Counted from the first letter of the stretch, positions 9,988-20,715 are shown. The stretch is 64,000 nucleotides of DNA from Cyanobacteria bacterium FACHB-DQ100 (GCA_014695195.1 JACJNW010000037.1:1-64000); one strand, 5' to 3'. The notes: generated from the sequence alone by a model not told the origin. Program-made: numbers and translations.

Positions 9988-10027
9988 TTCTTGCCGTTGC
10001 GATCGTCACAGATTGCAACGGCAAGAA
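9988..10027 (+). terminator. Hairpin after rnj, without a T-tract
   Basis: A perfect 13-bp inverted repeat (TTCTTGCCGTTGC at 9988-10000 and its complement at 10015-10027) with a 14-nt loop follows the rnj stop by 9 nt. There is no run of T after it, so it may act as an mRNA 3'-end stabiliser or a factor-assisted terminator instead of a classical intrinsic terminator. Confidence 0.55.
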
Positions 10028-10072
10028 TAGTGCGATCGGCGCGATTCTTGCTATACTCACAGAGTAACGAGA

Positions 10073-10145
10073 GGGCATGTAGCTCAGGGGATAGAGCACC
10101 AGATTCCGGTTCTGGGTGTCGCAGGTTCGATTCCTGCCATGCTCG
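10073..10145 (+). tRNA. tRNA-Arg (anticodon CCG)
   Basis: A full cloverleaf can be drawn by hand. The 7-bp acceptor stem pairs GGGCATG (10073-10079) with CATGCTC (10138-10144), including one G-T pair. The D-stem is GCTC/GAGC, the anticodon stem CCAGA/TCTGG with loop TTCCGGT, and the T-stem GCAGG/CCTGC with loop TTCGATT. The anticodon CCG (10106-10108) reads the arginine codon CGG. G10145 is the discriminator base; CCA is not encoded. A strong terminator follows 8 nt later. Confidence 0.96.
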
Positions 10146-10153
10146 TTTGATAT

Positions 10154-10191
10154 AAACTCCTTAAAAGTTAATTACTTTTAAGGAGTTTTTT
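10154..10191 (+). terminator. Terminator of tRNA-Arg
   Basis: A perfect 15-bp inverted repeat (AAACTCCTTAAAAGT and its complement, 5-nt loop) ends in a run of T at 10186-10191. This is a classical intrinsic terminator immediately after the tRNA. Confidence 0.9.
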
Positions 10192-10283
10192 ATGGAATGG
10201 GTGATCGAGTTTTCTCAATTCGACGATGATGAATGGTGATGCTAGATTTAGGATGAAGTTTCTCTAGGCTGAGAAAAACGCTA

Positions 10284-11141
10284 ATGAATGCTAAAGAGTT
10301 GTCTTCTCAATTGATGACCAATGAGCAAGCAGAGTTGTATCAGCGAATTCAAGCATTCTCATTAGATCAACAAGATTCGCAACTCTCGTTTAGTAAACGC
10401 CTCGCTAAAGAGAATGGCTGGACGCTGGAATATGCTCAGCGCGTGATTGAGGAATATAAGAAGTTTGCATTTTTAGCAGTCGTCGCAGGTCATCCAGTTA
10501 CCCCTTCAGACCCAGTAGACCAAGTTTGGCATCTGCATTTAACTTACACACGATCGTACTGGGAAGAATTTTGCGCTCAGGTTCTACAAACTCCTTTGCA
10601 TCATGAGCCGACCCGTGGCGGACAAGCTGAAAGTGAGAAATTTGATGATTGGTATCGTAAAACTTTAGAGAGCTACGAGCAATTTTTTGAGCAGGCACCC
10701 CCAGTTGAAATTTGGGCTGCACCTAGCGATCGCTTTGGGCGCGATTTGCATTTTATGCGCGTGAACACTCAACAAAACTGGATACTACAAAAATCTCAGA
10801 TTCGGACAATTGCAACGCTAGCCATTCTAGCTTTGTTAATGATTAGCTGCTCTGTCACAAGGATCACTCTAGTAGCAGCGGTTCTAATTGCTGGAATTGG
10901 AATTGGAGCAGGACTTGGATCAAGAGATTTTCTGATTACCAGCATTCGTTCCTTTAAGAATCCAGCAACTCCTCGCACTCGCGGTTTATGGGTCAATGGT
11001 GAAGGTTGCGGAAGTTGTAGCGGATGGAACTGGGGAGATTTTTCAGGCAATGATGGTGACGCTGGCGGTGATTCTGCCTGTGGATCAGACGGCGGAGGAT
11101 GTGGTGGGTGTGGAGGATGCGGAGGATGTGGTGGGGATTAA
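10284..11141 (+). CDS. GRDP-like membrane protein with a Gly/Cys-rich tail
   Basis: This 285-aa protein has three parts. Residues about 55-140 resemble the glycine-rich-domain-containing-protein-like (GRDP-like) domain, with HPVTPSDPVDQVWHLHL, Y92-W93 and the later Pro/His residues. A hydrophobic stretch at about 174-212 should give one or two membrane segments. The C-terminal 45 residues are very rich in Gly and contain seven cysteines (242, 245, 266, 273, 276, 279, 282), the last four in a regular G-C-G-G repeat. No function is known to me. The tail could bind metal, form disulfides or be modified; none is shown. It is a single gene between tRNA-Arg and a Uma2 gene. Confidence 0.75.
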   Translation: MNAKELSSQLMTNEQAELYQRIQAFSLDQQDSQLSFSKRLAKENGWTLEYAQRVIEEYKKFAFLAVVAGHPVTPSDPVDQVWHLHLTYTRSYWEEFCAQVLQTPLHHEPTRGGQAESEKFDDWYRKTLESYEQFFEQAPPVEIWAAPSDRFGRDLHFMRVNTQQNWILQKSQIRTIATLAILALLMISCSVTRITLVAAVLIAGIGIGAGLGSRDFLITSIRSFKNPATPRTRGLWVNGEGCGSCSGWNWGDFSGNDGDAGGDSACGSDGGGCGGCGGCGGCGGD

Positions 11142-11385
11142 ACAAAAACAGAAGGAGCGATCGCACCAAGTGATGTTGCACTAATGCGGGGAGCGATCGA
11201 GCAAGACACCGAACAGATTGATATGAATAAGGGGCAGATATTTGTCCGATACAAGCATTATTCTTGCCCTGTACGATTGCGAAAAAGAACGAGTCTTTCA
11301 GTCAAGAGGTTCGACAACGCGAACAGTCGATCGTCTTCTCAACTAAAATCAAGCAAGACCTTGAACATCTTGAGGTGAGGCGGAC

Positions 11386-11967
11386 ATGGTTGCTCAAGCC
11401 GAGAAAAAGCACTACAGCGCTCAAGAGTATTTAGAGATAGAGCTTGTCTCCGAAGCCCGGAGCGAGTACCGCAGCGGGGAGATTGTCTTAATGACTGGTG
11501 GCACACCAAATCACAACGACATTGCCGGAAACCTCTATGTTTTACTCAAGACTGCTCTAAAGGGGAAAAATTATCGGACGTTTTACACCGATCAGCGTCT
11601 GTGGGTTCCAGGCGTTAGCCTTTACACTTATCCCGATGTCATGGTTGTACCGAAACCGATCGAGCTTCAAGTCGGGCGAACCGATACCGTGATCAATCCT
11701 TGTTTTATTGCTGAGGTCTTATCGAAATCGACTCAGAACTACGACCGGGGTGAAAAATTCGTTGCTTATCGGACAATGCTTAATTTTCAAGAATATCTAT
11801 TGATCGACCAGTACCGAATTCATGTCGAGCATCATGTAAAGACGGCTGCGAATCAATGGCTATTTTCGGAATTTGATGATCCAGCAGTAACTTTAATGCT
11901 CAGAACAATTGGGATTGAAATTCAAATTGCAGAACTTTACGAAGGTATTGATTTTAGTGAGACATAA
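11386..11967 (+). CDS. Uma2 family (DUF820) putative endonuclease, copy 1
   Basis: This 193-aa protein belongs to the Uma2 family, abundant in cyanobacteria and predicted to have the PD-(D/E)xK nuclease fold. The N-terminal YSAQEYLEIELVSEARSEY, the GTPNHNDIAGNL segment, the PD of YPDVMV and the AEVLSKST...D...GEKFVAYRTM block with LIDQ are the family landmarks. The cellular role of the family is unknown. It is the first of four Uma2 genes here and is isolated. A HIP1-containing terminator begins at its stop codon. Confidence 0.88.
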   Translation: MVAQAEKKHYSAQEYLEIELVSEARSEYRSGEIVLMTGGTPNHNDIAGNLYVLLKTALKGKNYRTFYTDQRLWVPGVSLYTYPDVMVVPKPIELQVGRTDTVINPCFIAEVLSKSTQNYDRGEKFVAYRTMLNFQEYLLIDQYRIHVEHHVKTAANQWLFSEFDDPAVTLMLRTIGIEIQIAELYEGIDFSET

Positions 11968-12008
11968 AAGAGGGGCGATCGCACAAACAATGCGATCGCC
12001 CCTCTTTT
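11966..12008. terminator. Bidirectional terminator containing HIP1 in both arms
   Basis: A perfect 18-bp inverted repeat (11966-11983 and 11991-12008, loop CAAACAA) has A4 at the left end and T4 at the right end, so it can terminate both the Uma2 gene and the converging glutamate synthase gene. Each arm contains GCGATCGC, the HIP1 octamer. Confidence 0.85.
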
Positions 12009-12024
12009 CTCAAACCAAATTGAC

Positions 12025-15000
12025 CTAAACCGAAGCTGCAACCCTTTCTACATCAGGATTCGCTTCAGGCGTATCCTTCTCCGACGGCGGAACCACTTGC
12101 CAGAACTTCGGTAAGAACTCCGACCAGTTTTCCAGAATCGCCTTCGCTTTCGGACTACCCGTATGCTCAACGTGCGCCTCAAGTAGTTCTTTAAGCTGCC
12201 GTTCGCCAGCAGGTGCGGCAATTCGCTGAGTTTTAACGATCTCAGGATTCACTTTCGCTTGGAAGCTACCATCCTCATCCAAGAAGTAAGCCAATCCGCC
12301 TGTCATCCCTGCACCTACGTTACGACCTGCACGACCGAGAACGACAACAACGCCACCCGTCATGTATTCGCAGCAGTGGTCGCCAACGCCTTCGACAACC
12401 GCTTCAGCCATCGAATTTCGGACAGCAAACCGCTCTCCAGCTTGCCCATTGGCAAACAGTCGTCCACCTGTTGCGCCATAGAGACAAGTGTTACCAATAA
12501 TCACGTTTTGAGACGGAGCATAGGTTGCCTCAGGTGAAGGCTTGATCGCGATCGTTCCTCCATGCATTCCTTTACCCACGTAATCGTTCGCTTCACCGAC
12601 TAAGTTCAGCGTCATACAAGGGAGATTGAACGCTCCGAAGCTCTGACCGACACTTCCGGTAAAGTTCAAAGTAATTTGACCACTGAAACCGGAGTTACCG
12701 TACTGTTTCGCGATCGCACCCGCAATCCGAGTTCCAACTGTCCGATCAGTGTTGATGACATCAACTGCTTTCGTAACGTCGCCTTGATTTTGAATCGCCG
12801 CTTGAATATCAGCAGCACTCAGAATTTGATCATCTAGAACAGCACCATTGCTATGAACAGTTTCATGATTGAGCCAAGTGCGATCGCTGCGAGTGTCCGG
12901 TAGCTGAGTCAAACAATCGAGATTCAGCATTTGAGTTTTGGTCAGGCTGACACCCTCGCGCATCTTCAGAAGATCCGCACGTCCAATAATCTCATTCAGG
13001 GATTTGTAGCCTAGACGAGCTAAGAGCGATCGGACTTCTTCCGCCACGAACAGAAAGAAATTAACCACGTGCTCTGGTGTACCAGGGAAACGCTTACGAA
13101 GTTCTTCTTTCTGGCTTGCCACTCCGACCGGGCAATTGTTCGTGTGGCAGATTCGCGCCATGATGCAGCCTTCTGCAATCATCGCGATCGAGCCAAATCC
13201 GAACTCTTCACCACCCATCAGTGCTGCCATGACGATATCCCATCCAGCTTTGATGCCGCCATCAACCCGCAGAATCACGCGATCGCGCAGTTGGTTCTGC
13301 ATCAAAACGCGATGAACTTCGGTTAATCCTAGTTCCCAGGGACTACCCGCGTGCTTGATTGAGCTTAACGGTGAAGCACCTGTACCGCCATCGTGACCAG
13401 AAATCTGGATAATATCTGCGTTTGCTTTGGCGACTCCTGCCGCGATCGTGCCGATTCCAACTTCTGCCACTAATTTGACTGAGACTTGAGCCACAGGATT
13501 GATTTGGTGCAGGTCGAAGATCAGTTGAGCCAAATCTTCGATCGAGTAAATGTCATGGTGCGGCGGCGGAGAAATTAGGGTGACTCCGGGCTTCGATCGA
13601 CGCAGTAACGCAATGTAAGGACTTACCTTCGGCCCCGGCAATTGTCCGCCTTCACCGGGCTTCGCACCCTGAGCCATCTTGATTTCGATTTGCTTTGCGC
13701 TCATCAAATACTCAGGCGTAACACCAAAGCGACCAGACGCAACCTGCTTGATTGCGGAGTTAGCAGTATCGCCGGCTTTTAGTCCTTTGAGGTGCGGCAA
13801 GAGCGGGGATGTGCCGTCTTCAACTTCATTCAGCACTTTATACCGAACCGGATCTTCTCCACCTTCGCCAGAGTTCGATCGACCCCCCAAGCGGTTCATC
13901 GCGATCGCCAAGACTTCATGCGCTTCTCGCGACAATGCACCGAGCGACATTCCACCTGTACAGAAGCGTTTCACAATTTCGGTTGCGGGTTCGACTTCAT
14001 TGATCGAAATGGATTCGCGATCGCTCTTGAAGTCAAGCAAATCACGCAAAGCAGTGATCGGACGATTTGCCAAATGCTGTTGGTACAGATCGTAGTGATC
14101 AAAACTGTTCGTTCTGACCGCTTGATGCAGATGTTTAGCCAGTTCCGGGCTGTTCATGTGATACTCACCACCCGGACGATATTGCACGAAGCCGAAGTTC
14201 TCTAGCTTTTTCGTGGTCAACTCTGGGAAAGCGCGACTGTGGAACGACAGAATTTCTTGAGCCAGTTCTGCGATCGTTAGTCCACCCAATCGCGAGGCTG
14301 TACCGAAGAAGCCTAAATTCAACAGATCGCCACCAATGCCGATCGCTTCAAAGATCTGTGCAGCTTGATAGCTCGACAGCAAGGAAATGCCCATCTTCGA
14401 GAGGATTTTGAGCAAACCGTCTTCGATCGCTTTGCGATAGTTCGCTTGCACTTGAGTTAAGCTTGCAGCTTTGATCTTGCCGCGCTCCATCAAGCCTTGA
14501 GTTTTGGAATCTGACCACCATTGGCGCACGGTTTCCAATGCCAGGTAGGGGCAAACAGCACTCGCGCCGTAACCAATCAAGCAAGCAAAGTGATGCGTAC
14601 TCCAAGCCTGAGCGGTATCGACGATCAGCGATGCTTTCATCCGCAAACCTTGACGGATCAAATGATGGTGAACCGCTCCCACTGCCAACATGGGTGGGAT
14701 GTAGCTTTGGTCTGCGCTTAATCGGGTGATATTGCCAGATTGACCCAAGCGATCGCTCAGCACCAAAATCTTTTTACCCGATCGCACCGCTTCCGCCGCT
14801 TGGTCACACAGTTGCTTGACCGCAGCTTTCAGCCCTTCGGGGCCTGCGGCAATTTCAAACAAAGTTGAAAGATTTGCGGTTTCTAAGCCCGATCGACGAA
14901 CTTGATTAAGCTCCGGTTCACTCAGAACTGGCGATTCTAGAACAAATAGATTCGCACCTTCAGGCTTCGTCTCAAGGAGATTACCGCGTTCTCCAAGCTG

Positions 15001-16680
15001 CATCGTCAAGGACATGACGAGTTTTTCGCGCAGCGGGTCGATCGGCGGATTTGTTACCTGAGCAAAGCGCTGCTTAAAGTAGTCGTACAGCAGGTGAGGA
15101 CGCTCAGACAGCACCGCTAACGGAATATCATCACCCATACAGAAAGTCGGCTCTTTGCCTTGTGCCGCCATGTCTTGAATGACCATTTCGACATCTTCTA
15201 AGGTGTAGCCAAAAGCGGTCTGATGAGTCAGAAGCGCTTGCGGTTCCATTTGCGCTGCTTCTAGAAACTCCTGAGATTGCAGCGTTTTCCGGTTCTTTAA
15301 CCATTCTCCGTAGGGGCGGAGATTTGCCACGCGCTGCTTGATATCCCAGTTCTTTAGCACTTCATGAGATTCAAGATCAAATGCAATCACTTGACCAGGG
15401 CCTAACCGCCCTTTCTCAATCACTTCAGATTCTGGAATCTCAACTACACCTGCCTCAGATGCCACAACCAGATACCCATCGCGAGTAATCGTATAGCGAG
15501 CGGGTCTTAAACCGTTGCGATCGAGCGTCGCCCCCACGATTTTCCCATCGCAGAACGCTAATAGTGCAGGACCATCCCAAGCTTCCTGAATGCCACTGTG
15601 ATACTCGTAGAAATCAACAATTTCAGGATGCTCGTTCAATTCCGGCTGATTTTTATACGCCTCTGGAACCATCATCATCAGCGCTTCAACCGGGCTACGT
15701 CCAGAACGAACGAGCAGTTCCATCACGTTGTCTAAATTAGCGGAATCACTATTATTGGAGTTCACAGTCGGTTTCAGCGCACCCACGCGATCGCCCCAGA
15801 ATTCGTGTGCTAAGTCAGCTTCTCGCGCTCTCATCCAATTCACATTACCAAGCAGTGTATTGATTTCACCGTTATGTCCTAAAAGACGCATCGGTTGCGC
15901 TAAAGGCCACTTCGGCATCGTGTTCGTACTGAAACGACGGTGATACAGCGCAAATGCACTCTTATAGCTAGGGTTTTGTAGATCCTGATAAAACTCACCT
16001 AAAACCGCCGATCGCACCATACCTTTGTAAACGATCGTGCGCGTCGAAAACGAGCAGACGTAGAGTTCATCAAATCCTGGCTGTGCCTTCTCAGCTAGAA
16101 TGCGGTGAATCTGCTTACGAGTCAGATAAAGTTTGCGCTCTAGCTCTTCTCCGCTCAAGGTGTCAGATTTCACTAACAATTGCTCGATCTGGGGCTGATT
16201 TTCCCGCGCTTGAATTCCGAGAATTTCGGGTTTAACCGGAACCACCCGCCAGCCTAGTAGGGTTAATCCTTCCTCAGCAATAATCTTCTCAGCGATTCCT
16301 TTGACCACAACCGCGATCGCACCATCTTGCGGCAAAAACACCATCCCCACACCGACTTGATTGGGTTGAAGGTTGAGCCTATGCTCTCTTGCCCATTGAT
16401 TTAGAATTCCCCAGGGAATTGCAGCCATCAAGCCTGCACCGTCACCGGAGTCTTGATCAGCGCTACACCCGCCCCGATGCTCCAAGCAAGCTAAGGCATT
16501 CAGTGCTTTTGCCATCAGATCGTGGCTATCCCGACCTTTTTGATCTGCAATAAAGCCGACACCGCAAGCATCGCGTTCTTCAACTAGCCAACGCTGACCT
16601 GCATATCCATTAGCGATCGATGGGTTTTGACACTCTGACGGAACACTAGCTTGACTCATGGAAGGATTCATTCGATTCAT
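12025..16680 (-). CDS. gltS: Ferredoxin-dependent glutamate synthase (Fd-GOGAT)
   Basis: Fd-GOGAT makes two glutamates from glutamine and 2-oxoglutarate using reduced ferredoxin, the main ammonium assimilation step with glutamine synthetase. With the ATG at 16680 the product is about 1551 aa. The amidotransferase nucleophile is C39 in RDACGVGF, preceded by a propeptide that is normally removed. The central region carries the FMN-binding barrel and the 3Fe-4S motif C-x5-C-x4-C ([12 protein letters not shown]), followed by the C-terminal beta-helix with repeated Gly motifs. No small NADPH subunit is nearby. ATGs at 16671 and 16659 are alternative starts; none has a clear ribosome-binding site. 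The symbol glsF is also used. Confidence 0.96.
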   Translation of the reverse strand: MNRMNPSMSQASVPSECQNPSIANGYAGQRWLVEERDACGVGFIADQKGRDSHDLMAKALNALACLEHRGGCSADQDSGDGAGLMAAIPWGILNQWAREHRLNLQPNQVGVGMVFLPQDGAIAVVVKGIAEKIIAEEGLTLLGWRVVPVKPEILGIQARENQPQIEQLLVKSDTLSGEELERKLYLTRKQIHRILAEKAQPGFDELYVCSFSTRTIVYKGMVRSAVLGEFYQDLQNPSYKSAFALYHRRFSTNTMPKWPLAQPMRLLGHNGEINTLLGNVNWMRAREADLAHEFWGDRVGALKPTVNSNNSDSANLDNVMELLVRSGRSPVEALMMMVPEAYKNQPELNEHPEIVDFYEYHSGIQEAWDGPALLAFCDGKIVGATLDRNGLRPARYTITRDGYLVVASEAGVVEIPESEVIEKGRLGPGQVIAFDLESHEVLKNWDIKQRVANLRPYGEWLKNRKTLQSQEFLEAAQMEPQALLTHQTAFGYTLEDVEMVIQDMAAQGKEPTFCMGDDIPLAVLSERPHLLYDYFKQRFAQVTNPPIDPLREKLVMSLTMQLGERGNLLETKPEGANLFVLESPVLSEPELNQVRRSGLETANLSTLFEIAAGPEGLKAAVKQLCDQAAEAVRSGKKILVLSDRLGQSGNITRLSADQSYIPPMLAVGAVHHHLIRQGLRMKASLIVDTAQAWSTHHFACLIGYGASAVCPYLALETVRQWWSDSKTQGLMERGKIKAASLTQVQANYRKAIEDGLLKILSKMGISLLSSYQAAQIFEAIGIGGDLLNLGFFGTASRLGGLTIAELAQEILSFHSRAFPELTTKKLENFGFVQYRPGGEYHMNSPELAKHLHQAVRTNSFDHYDLYQQHLANRPITALRDLLDFKSDRESISINEVEPATEIVKRFCTGGMSLGALSREAHEVLAIAMNRLGGRSNSGEGGEDPVRYKVLNEVEDGTSPLLPHLKGLKAGDTANSAIKQVASGRFGVTPEYLMSAKQIEIKMAQGAKPGEGGQLPGPKVSPYIALLRRSKPGVTLISPPPHHDIYSIEDLAQLIFDLHQINPVAQVSVKLVAEVGIGTIAAGVAKANADIIQISGHDGGTGASPLSSIKHAGSPWELGLTEVHRVLMQNQLRDRVILRVDGGIKAGWDIVMAALMGGEEFGFGSIAMIAEGCIMARICHTNNCPVGVASQKEELRKRFPGTPEHVVNFFLFVAEEVRSLLARLGYKSLNEIIGRADLLKMREGVSLTKTQMLNLDCLTQLPDTRSDRTWLNHETVHSNGAVLDDQILSAADIQAAIQNQGDVTKAVDVINTDRTVGTRIAGAIAKQYGNSGFSGQITLNFTGSVGQSFGAFNLPCMTLNLVGEANDYVGKGMHGGTIAIKPSPEATYAPSQNVIIGNTCLYGATGGRLFANGQAGERFAVRNSMAEAVVEGVGDHCCEYMTGGVVVVLGRAGRNVGAGMTGGLAYFLDEDGSFQAKVNPEIVKTQRIAAPAGERQLKELLEAHVEHTGSPKAKAILENWSEFLPKFWQVVPPSEKDTPEANPDVERVAASV

Positions 16681-17303
16681 TTCAAGGGGGTTAGGGTTGA
16701 GCGGAGACAAACTGGGCTAAGAAAAGGTTAGCGCTAGAAAGTTTGAAGAATTTATGAAGAAATAGCGATGTTCAACAATCAAGAAAACTTTGCTCGTTAA
16801 ACGGTTCCATAATCGTAAGAAATGCCCGAAGACAAAACCGCTAACTCTATGGCGAAATTCAAATCTAGAAAACGATTTGCCGTTTCGCTCATTCTGTGCT
16901 CAGCAAGGTTTTAGATTCCCTTATTTAATACTGATGTACTCAATGCGCAAGTCTCAGTGTGTAATTAGGGATATCTAGCTTAGCTGAATTTTTACAAAGC
17001 CTGGGATAAGAATAGTATAGAAAATTTTGCACTCTGACAATGCCTGTAAAACTGCGGAGATTCGGTAGCGGCATTCCGCCCAATCTTCGCTCACAATCTG
17101 AACACCAGGCTAATTGTCTAGCGATACTTAATTTGAACCGTTCCGCAACAGGTCTTGATAATATCGAGACATCGAAAAGAAGTTAGGATTTCTTGATACT
17201 TCTCGTATTGTTCTACAAACCCGAATCGCAATTGAGGTCAGTACAGTAAAATGACCTGCGGCGATCGCATTCTTTTATCTTTGCCCCGGTGGAATTGTGT
17301 CAG
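16681..17303. other. Intergenic region upstream of Fd-GOGAT, no gene seen
   Basis: About 620 bases lie between two divergent genes. No reading frame here looks protein-like. A 6-bp inverted repeat (AGGTCA at 17235-17240, TGACCT at 17252-17257) sits about 50 nt upstream of the next gene and could be an operator, but it is short. I did not find a good NtcA site (GTA-N8-TAC). Confidence 0.45.
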
Positions 17304-19136
17304 ATGACTATTGTTAGGTCTAGCTTCTATTTTCTTGCAGCGTTTGCGATGTCTCTGGCAGACACAATTACACTTCCCGCCCTAGCAGATGCGCCTGCAG
17401 CACTCGATTTCAGCTCAACGAAACAAGCATTGCCTCGTAAAACGGTACCCCTTAATTTTAGCCCGCCAACTTCCTCTCGCACCCCACCCCTACTTGCTCA
17501 AGGAACTCAAATTGTTCTAAATGGGCAAGCCTTTAATGGGAACTGGAGCCAATGGCAATTAGACGGAATAACCCGAATCGGCTTAAGTGATGTAGTTGTT
17601 ACCCAACGATTTGGGGCGGAGCTACTCAGTACAGCGGATGCCAATCGTCAGCCGATTCAATGGTTTTCTCAGGCCGTCTTTTCCACTCGATTAGCTCCAC
17701 CAGTTCGGTATCTTGATATTACTGAATTCGCCCAGAAAAACGGTTGGCAAGTTCAGATCAGCGGTAACACATTACAGGTCTCAACCGCGATCGCGAATCT
17801 AATCGGAATTGAGCAAGCACCGTTTTCAACCAATGGCGATCGGATTAGCCTCACGCTTGATCGTCCTGCTGCTTGGCAAGCTGATCCACAGCAAAATGAA
17901 CTTGTTTTAACCTTAGAGGCTCAGGCGGATCAGCCTCGACTGCAAAAATTTAAGCCGAATCCAGCTAGCCGAATCCGATCGCTAAAAGTTGAATCTGCCG
18001 GAAACCGTACCATTATCAGAATTGGAATTCCGATCGGGCTGCGTCCTCAAATTACGACTGCATCCAGTCCGAATCGGATTGTGATTGATGTCGGCTCAAA
18101 CTTCCTTAGCAACAAAGACGTTTTGTGGGCAAATGGGCTACTGTGGCGACAGAAAAATTTAACAGTGCGATCAGGACAATTTCCGATCGTTTGGCTTGAA
18201 CTTAATCCCCGCCAACCCGGACTTAGCATTCGCCCGATTCTTCCTAATTCAACAACCTTAGTTGGAACTTTGCCGCTCTTTCAAACTGCCCAACAATCTT
18301 CAGCAACTGTTGCAATCAATGGCGGTTACTTTAATCGCATCAATCAGCTTCCTCTAGGAGCAATCAAGCTGAATAATCAGTTTGCTTCAGGAGCAATTCT
18401 AGGCCGGGGTGTAGTCGGTTGGGATGAAGCTGGCAACTGGCAATTCGATCGCCTAACGCTTCGGGAAACCCTTATTTTTGGTTCTGGACAGCGCTTTCCT
18501 TTGACGACTTTAAATTCTGCATTTATTCAAGCGGGAATTGCGAGATATACCAGTGACTGGGGAAGCACCTATGCGACGCTGACCGAGAATGAGATTCTTA
18601 TTCCCGTCCAAAATAATCAAATTGGTATTCAACAAAACGCGGCAACTGTTGGAACAGTCATTCCAATCCCAGTCGGCGGATACCTGTTGGTTTTTCGCTC
18701 AAATCGAACGGCTGCTGCCGCTTTTATCCCCGCAACTTCTGTTCAACTCGAAAGCGTCTTTAACCCTACTGATCTCGCTGCGTTGCCCAACCTGATTGGA
18801 GGCGGGCCACTTCTGCTCCGCAATGGGCAAAGCGTTCTTGATGCTCGATTAGAGCAGTTCAGCCCAGCGTTTATCCAAGAAAGAGCTGCCCGGAGTGCGA
18901 TCGGACAAACTGCCGAGGGTAGAATTCTGATTGTGACCGCTCAAAATAATATTTCAGGCCTCGGTGCAACCTTAAGCGATATGGCAGAAATTATGCAGCA
19001 ACTTGGAGCGATTAACGCTCTAAATCTGGATGGTGGAAGCTCAACAACTTTATATTTGGGAGGGCAAATTCTTGATCGACCCGCTCGATCGTCTGCTCGC
19101 GTTCACAACGGAATTGGAGTTTTTCTCCAACCTTAA
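17304..19136 (+). CDS. Secreted phosphodiester glycosidase family (NAGPA domain) protein
   Basis: The C-terminal half matches the phosphodiester glycosidase (NAGPA) domain: VAINGGYFNR around residue 340, GGGPLLLRNG, and the final LNLDGGSSTTLYLGG...RVHNGIGVF. This domain removes or hydrolyses sugar-phosphodiester groups in some proteins; the substrate here is unknown. An N-terminal hydrophobic segment (FYFLAAFAMSLADT) looks like a signal peptide. Residues about 110-290 have short repeats of the kind found in cell-wall-associated AMIN-like modules. I chose the ATG at 17304, which starts directly before the signal peptide; a GTG at 17289 is possible. It is monocistronic. Confidence 0.82.
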   Translation: MTIVRSSFYFLAAFAMSLADTITLPALADAPAALDFSSTKQALPRKTVPLNFSPPTSSRTPPLLAQGTQIVLNGQAFNGNWSQWQLDGITRIGLSDVVVTQRFGAELLSTADANRQPIQWFSQAVFSTRLAPPVRYLDITEFAQKNGWQVQISGNTLQVSTAIANLIGIEQAPFSTNGDRISLTLDRPAAWQADPQQNELVLTLEAQADQPRLQKFKPNPASRIRSLKVESAGNRTIIRIGIPIGLRPQITTASSPNRIVIDVGSNFLSNKDVLWANGLLWRQKNLTVRSGQFPIVWLELNPRQPGLSIRPILPNSTTLVGTLPLFQTAQQSSATVAINGGYFNRINQLPLGAIKLNNQFASGAILGRGVVGWDEAGNWQFDRLTLRETLIFGSGQRFPLTTLNSAFIQAGIARYTSDWGSTYATLTENEILIPVQNNQIGIQQNAATVGTVIPIPVGGYLLVFRSNRTAAAAFIPATSVQLESVFNPTDLAALPNLIGGGPLLLRNGQSVLDARLEQFSPAFIQERAARSAIGQTAEGRILIVTAQNNISGLGATLSDMAEIMQQLGAINALNLDGGSSTTLYLGGQILDRPARSSARVHNGIGVFLQP

Positions 19137-19315
19137 CGCTCAACTTCTTCATGGATTTTGTGATTCAAATCAAGACTTCGTAAAATCTTCTCAAATTGTC
19201 CACTCTATACAAGCGCCTCCCGATTTAGTTTGTTAGCCTTTTTGGTTGGGAATCGATTTTGCGCGAGTCCGCGCATCTAGTTCGCGAAACTCTAGTATTT
19301 ATGAGGAGAGAAACG

Positions 19316-19726
19316 GTGGCTCAGGCTCAAGAAAAGACTCAAACTCCAGCCCTTGTGCTGTCTCCAACGGCTGCAAAGACTGCTGCAACAGAACTCCGTC
19401 CCTGGGGATCGTTTACGATCCTGGAAGAAGGTCGCGGCTACAAAATTAAGCGGATCGAAGTTAAGCCCGGACATCGCCTAAGTTTACAAATGCACCACCA
19501 CCGCAGCGAGCATTGGATTGTCGTTTCTGGAACTGCAAAAGTGGAGTGTGGTGAGCAGCAAATCACCCTCAGCAGCAATCAGTCTACTTACGTACCTCAG
19601 TGTACAACTCATCGTCTAGAGAATCCTGGAGTCATCCCCCTGGTGTTGATTGAAGTTCAAAACGGTGAGTATCTTGGAGAAGATGACATCGTGCGGTTCC
19701 AAGATGACTATTCACGCGCAAACTAA
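19316..19726 (+). CDS. Cupin, stand-alone C-terminal domain of mannose-6-phosphate isomerase type II
   Basis: The 136-aa product is a single cupin matching the C-terminal half of bifunctional mannose-1-phosphate guanylyltransferase/phosphomannose isomerases. RPWGSF opens the domain, the metal-binding residues lie in HHHRSEHW, and HRLENPG with LIEVQNGEYLGEDDIVRFQDDYSR closes it. A role in mannose-6-phosphate isomerisation is inferred. The GTG at 19316 is preferred because a good Shine-Dalgarno AGGAG lies at 19304-19308; upstream in-frame starts (19301, 19259) would bury it. A terminator follows. Confidence 0.85.
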   Translation: MAQAQEKTQTPALVLSPTAAKTAATELRPWGSFTILEEGRGYKIKRIEVKPGHRLSLQMHHHRSEHWIVVSGTAKVECGEQQITLSSNQSTYVPQCTTHRLENPGVIPLVLIEVQNGEYLGEDDIVRFQDDYSRAN

Positions 19727-19744
19727 AGACTAAACTTAACTTTG

Positions 19745-19781
19745 AGATGAGGCAATTCCCTAGAATCGCCTCATCTTATTT
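19745..19781 (+). terminator. Terminator after the cupin gene
   Basis: AGATGAGGC at 19745-19753 pairs with its complement at 19768-19776, extended by an inner ATTC/GAAT pairing, and is followed by TTATTTTT. This is a good intrinsic terminator. Confidence 0.85.
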
Positions 19782-19835
19782 TTGGGTTGAACGATCGCGG
19801 TACGATGAATTTAAAGTTCCGCTTCGCCTTTTCAT

Positions 19836-20168
19836 ATGATCGAATTAAGTCCTTCTGCGATCGCAGAGATTCAACGCTTGCAAAGGCATCATCCTGATCC
19901 TTCCGCCTTTTTCCGCCTGCAAATACAACCAGGCGGCTGTGCAGGACTCTCTTATCTAACGAGATTTGAAAACCAACTCGATTCCAGCGATCGCGTTCAT
20001 CACTGCAATGGTATTCAAATCGTGATCGATCTGCACAGCACTCAATATCTTCAGAATTTAACGATCGACTTCTCAGAAGACCTCATGGGCGGTAGTTTCC
20101 GCTTCCACAATCCTAACGCTAAAAAAAGTTGCGATTGTGGTGTCTCATTCTCGATTGATGAGAGCTAG
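19836..20168 (+). CDS. A-type iron-sulfur carrier, HesB/IscA/SufA family
   Basis: This 110-aa protein has the three conserved cysteines of A-type carriers: C35 in GGCAGLSY and C99 and C101 in the C-terminal SCDCG. Such proteins deliver Fe-S clusters or iron to apo-proteins. The final motif is C-D-C-G instead of the commoner C-G-C-G, which keeps both cysteines. It lies just upstream of the str operon, separated by about 130 nt, with no clear functional link. Confidence 0.9.
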   Translation: MIELSPSAIAEIQRLQRHHPDPSAFFRLQIQPGGCAGLSYLTRFENQLDSSDRVHHCNGIQIVIDLHSTQYLQNLTIDFSEDLMGGSFRFHNPNAKKSCDCGVSFSIDES

Positions 20169-20300
20169 AATAGGAAAGCTTTCGTGCTAAAGGATCGATC
20201 GCGCTGCAATTGTTTGACAGCCGAATCGATCTATTGGTATGTTTAGTGATCGTTGAAAGTCGGAGCAGTCGAAAAACTGCATTCTCCAATACATTAAAAA

Positions 20301-20684
20301 ATGCCCACCATCCAGCAACTCATCCGTAGTGAGCGCAGCAAAGCTCGAAAGAAAACCAAATCCCCGGCTCTGAAGAGTTGCCCTCAGCGTCGTGGAGTTT
20401 GCACACGGGTCTATACCACCACACCGAAAAAACCGAACTCTGCGCTGCGTAAAGTTGCGCGGGTGCGCCTCACTTCAGGCTTTGAAGTGACAGCATATAT
20501 CCCCGGTATCGGTCACAATCTTCAAGAACACTCGGTTGTGATGATTCGTGGCGGTCGGGTCAAAGACCTGCCCGGTGTTCGTTACCACATTATTCGCGGA
20601 ACCCTCGATACGGCTGGCGTGAAAGACCGCAAGCAAGGTCGCTCCAAGTACGGTGCGAAACGTCCGAAGGCAGCAGCAAAGTAA
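20301..20684 (+). CDS. rpsL: 30S ribosomal protein S12
   Basis: S12 lies at the decoding centre and monitors codon-anticodon pairing. The [12 protein letters not shown] start, the [23 protein letters not shown] core and the [25 protein letters not shown] loop are unmistakable. The 127-aa length is normal. It is the first gene of the str operon (rpsL-rpsG-fusA-tuf). Lysines in [10 protein letters not shown] correspond to the region where streptomycin resistance mutations occur in other bacteria; the sequence looks like the usual sensitive form. Confidence 0.98.
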   Translation: MPTIQQLIRSERSKARKKTKSPALKSCPQRRGVCTRVYTTTPKKPNSALRKVARVRLTSGFEVTAYIPGIGHNLQEHSVVMIRGGRVKDLPGVRYHIIRGTLDTAGVKDRKQGRSKYGAKRPKAAAK

Positions 20685-20715
20685 GCGATCTGCCGCTAGA
20701 ATAAATTTGCTAAAT

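Noticed and set aside
11142-11385. Short plus-strand frames between the GRDP-like gene and Uma2
   Set aside because: Two frames have faintly protein-like stretches, which may be a decayed gene, but no family is recognisable and neither has a proper start signal.
13679-14205. Open frames on the plus strand inside the glutamate synthase gene
   Set aside because: They overlap the conserved catalytic domain of Fd-GOGAT fully and have shadow-like composition.
16790-16978. Plus-strand 62-codon frame upstream of Fd-GOGAT
   Set aside because: No ribosome-binding site, basic and irregular composition, and it lies in the promoter region of the divergent gene.
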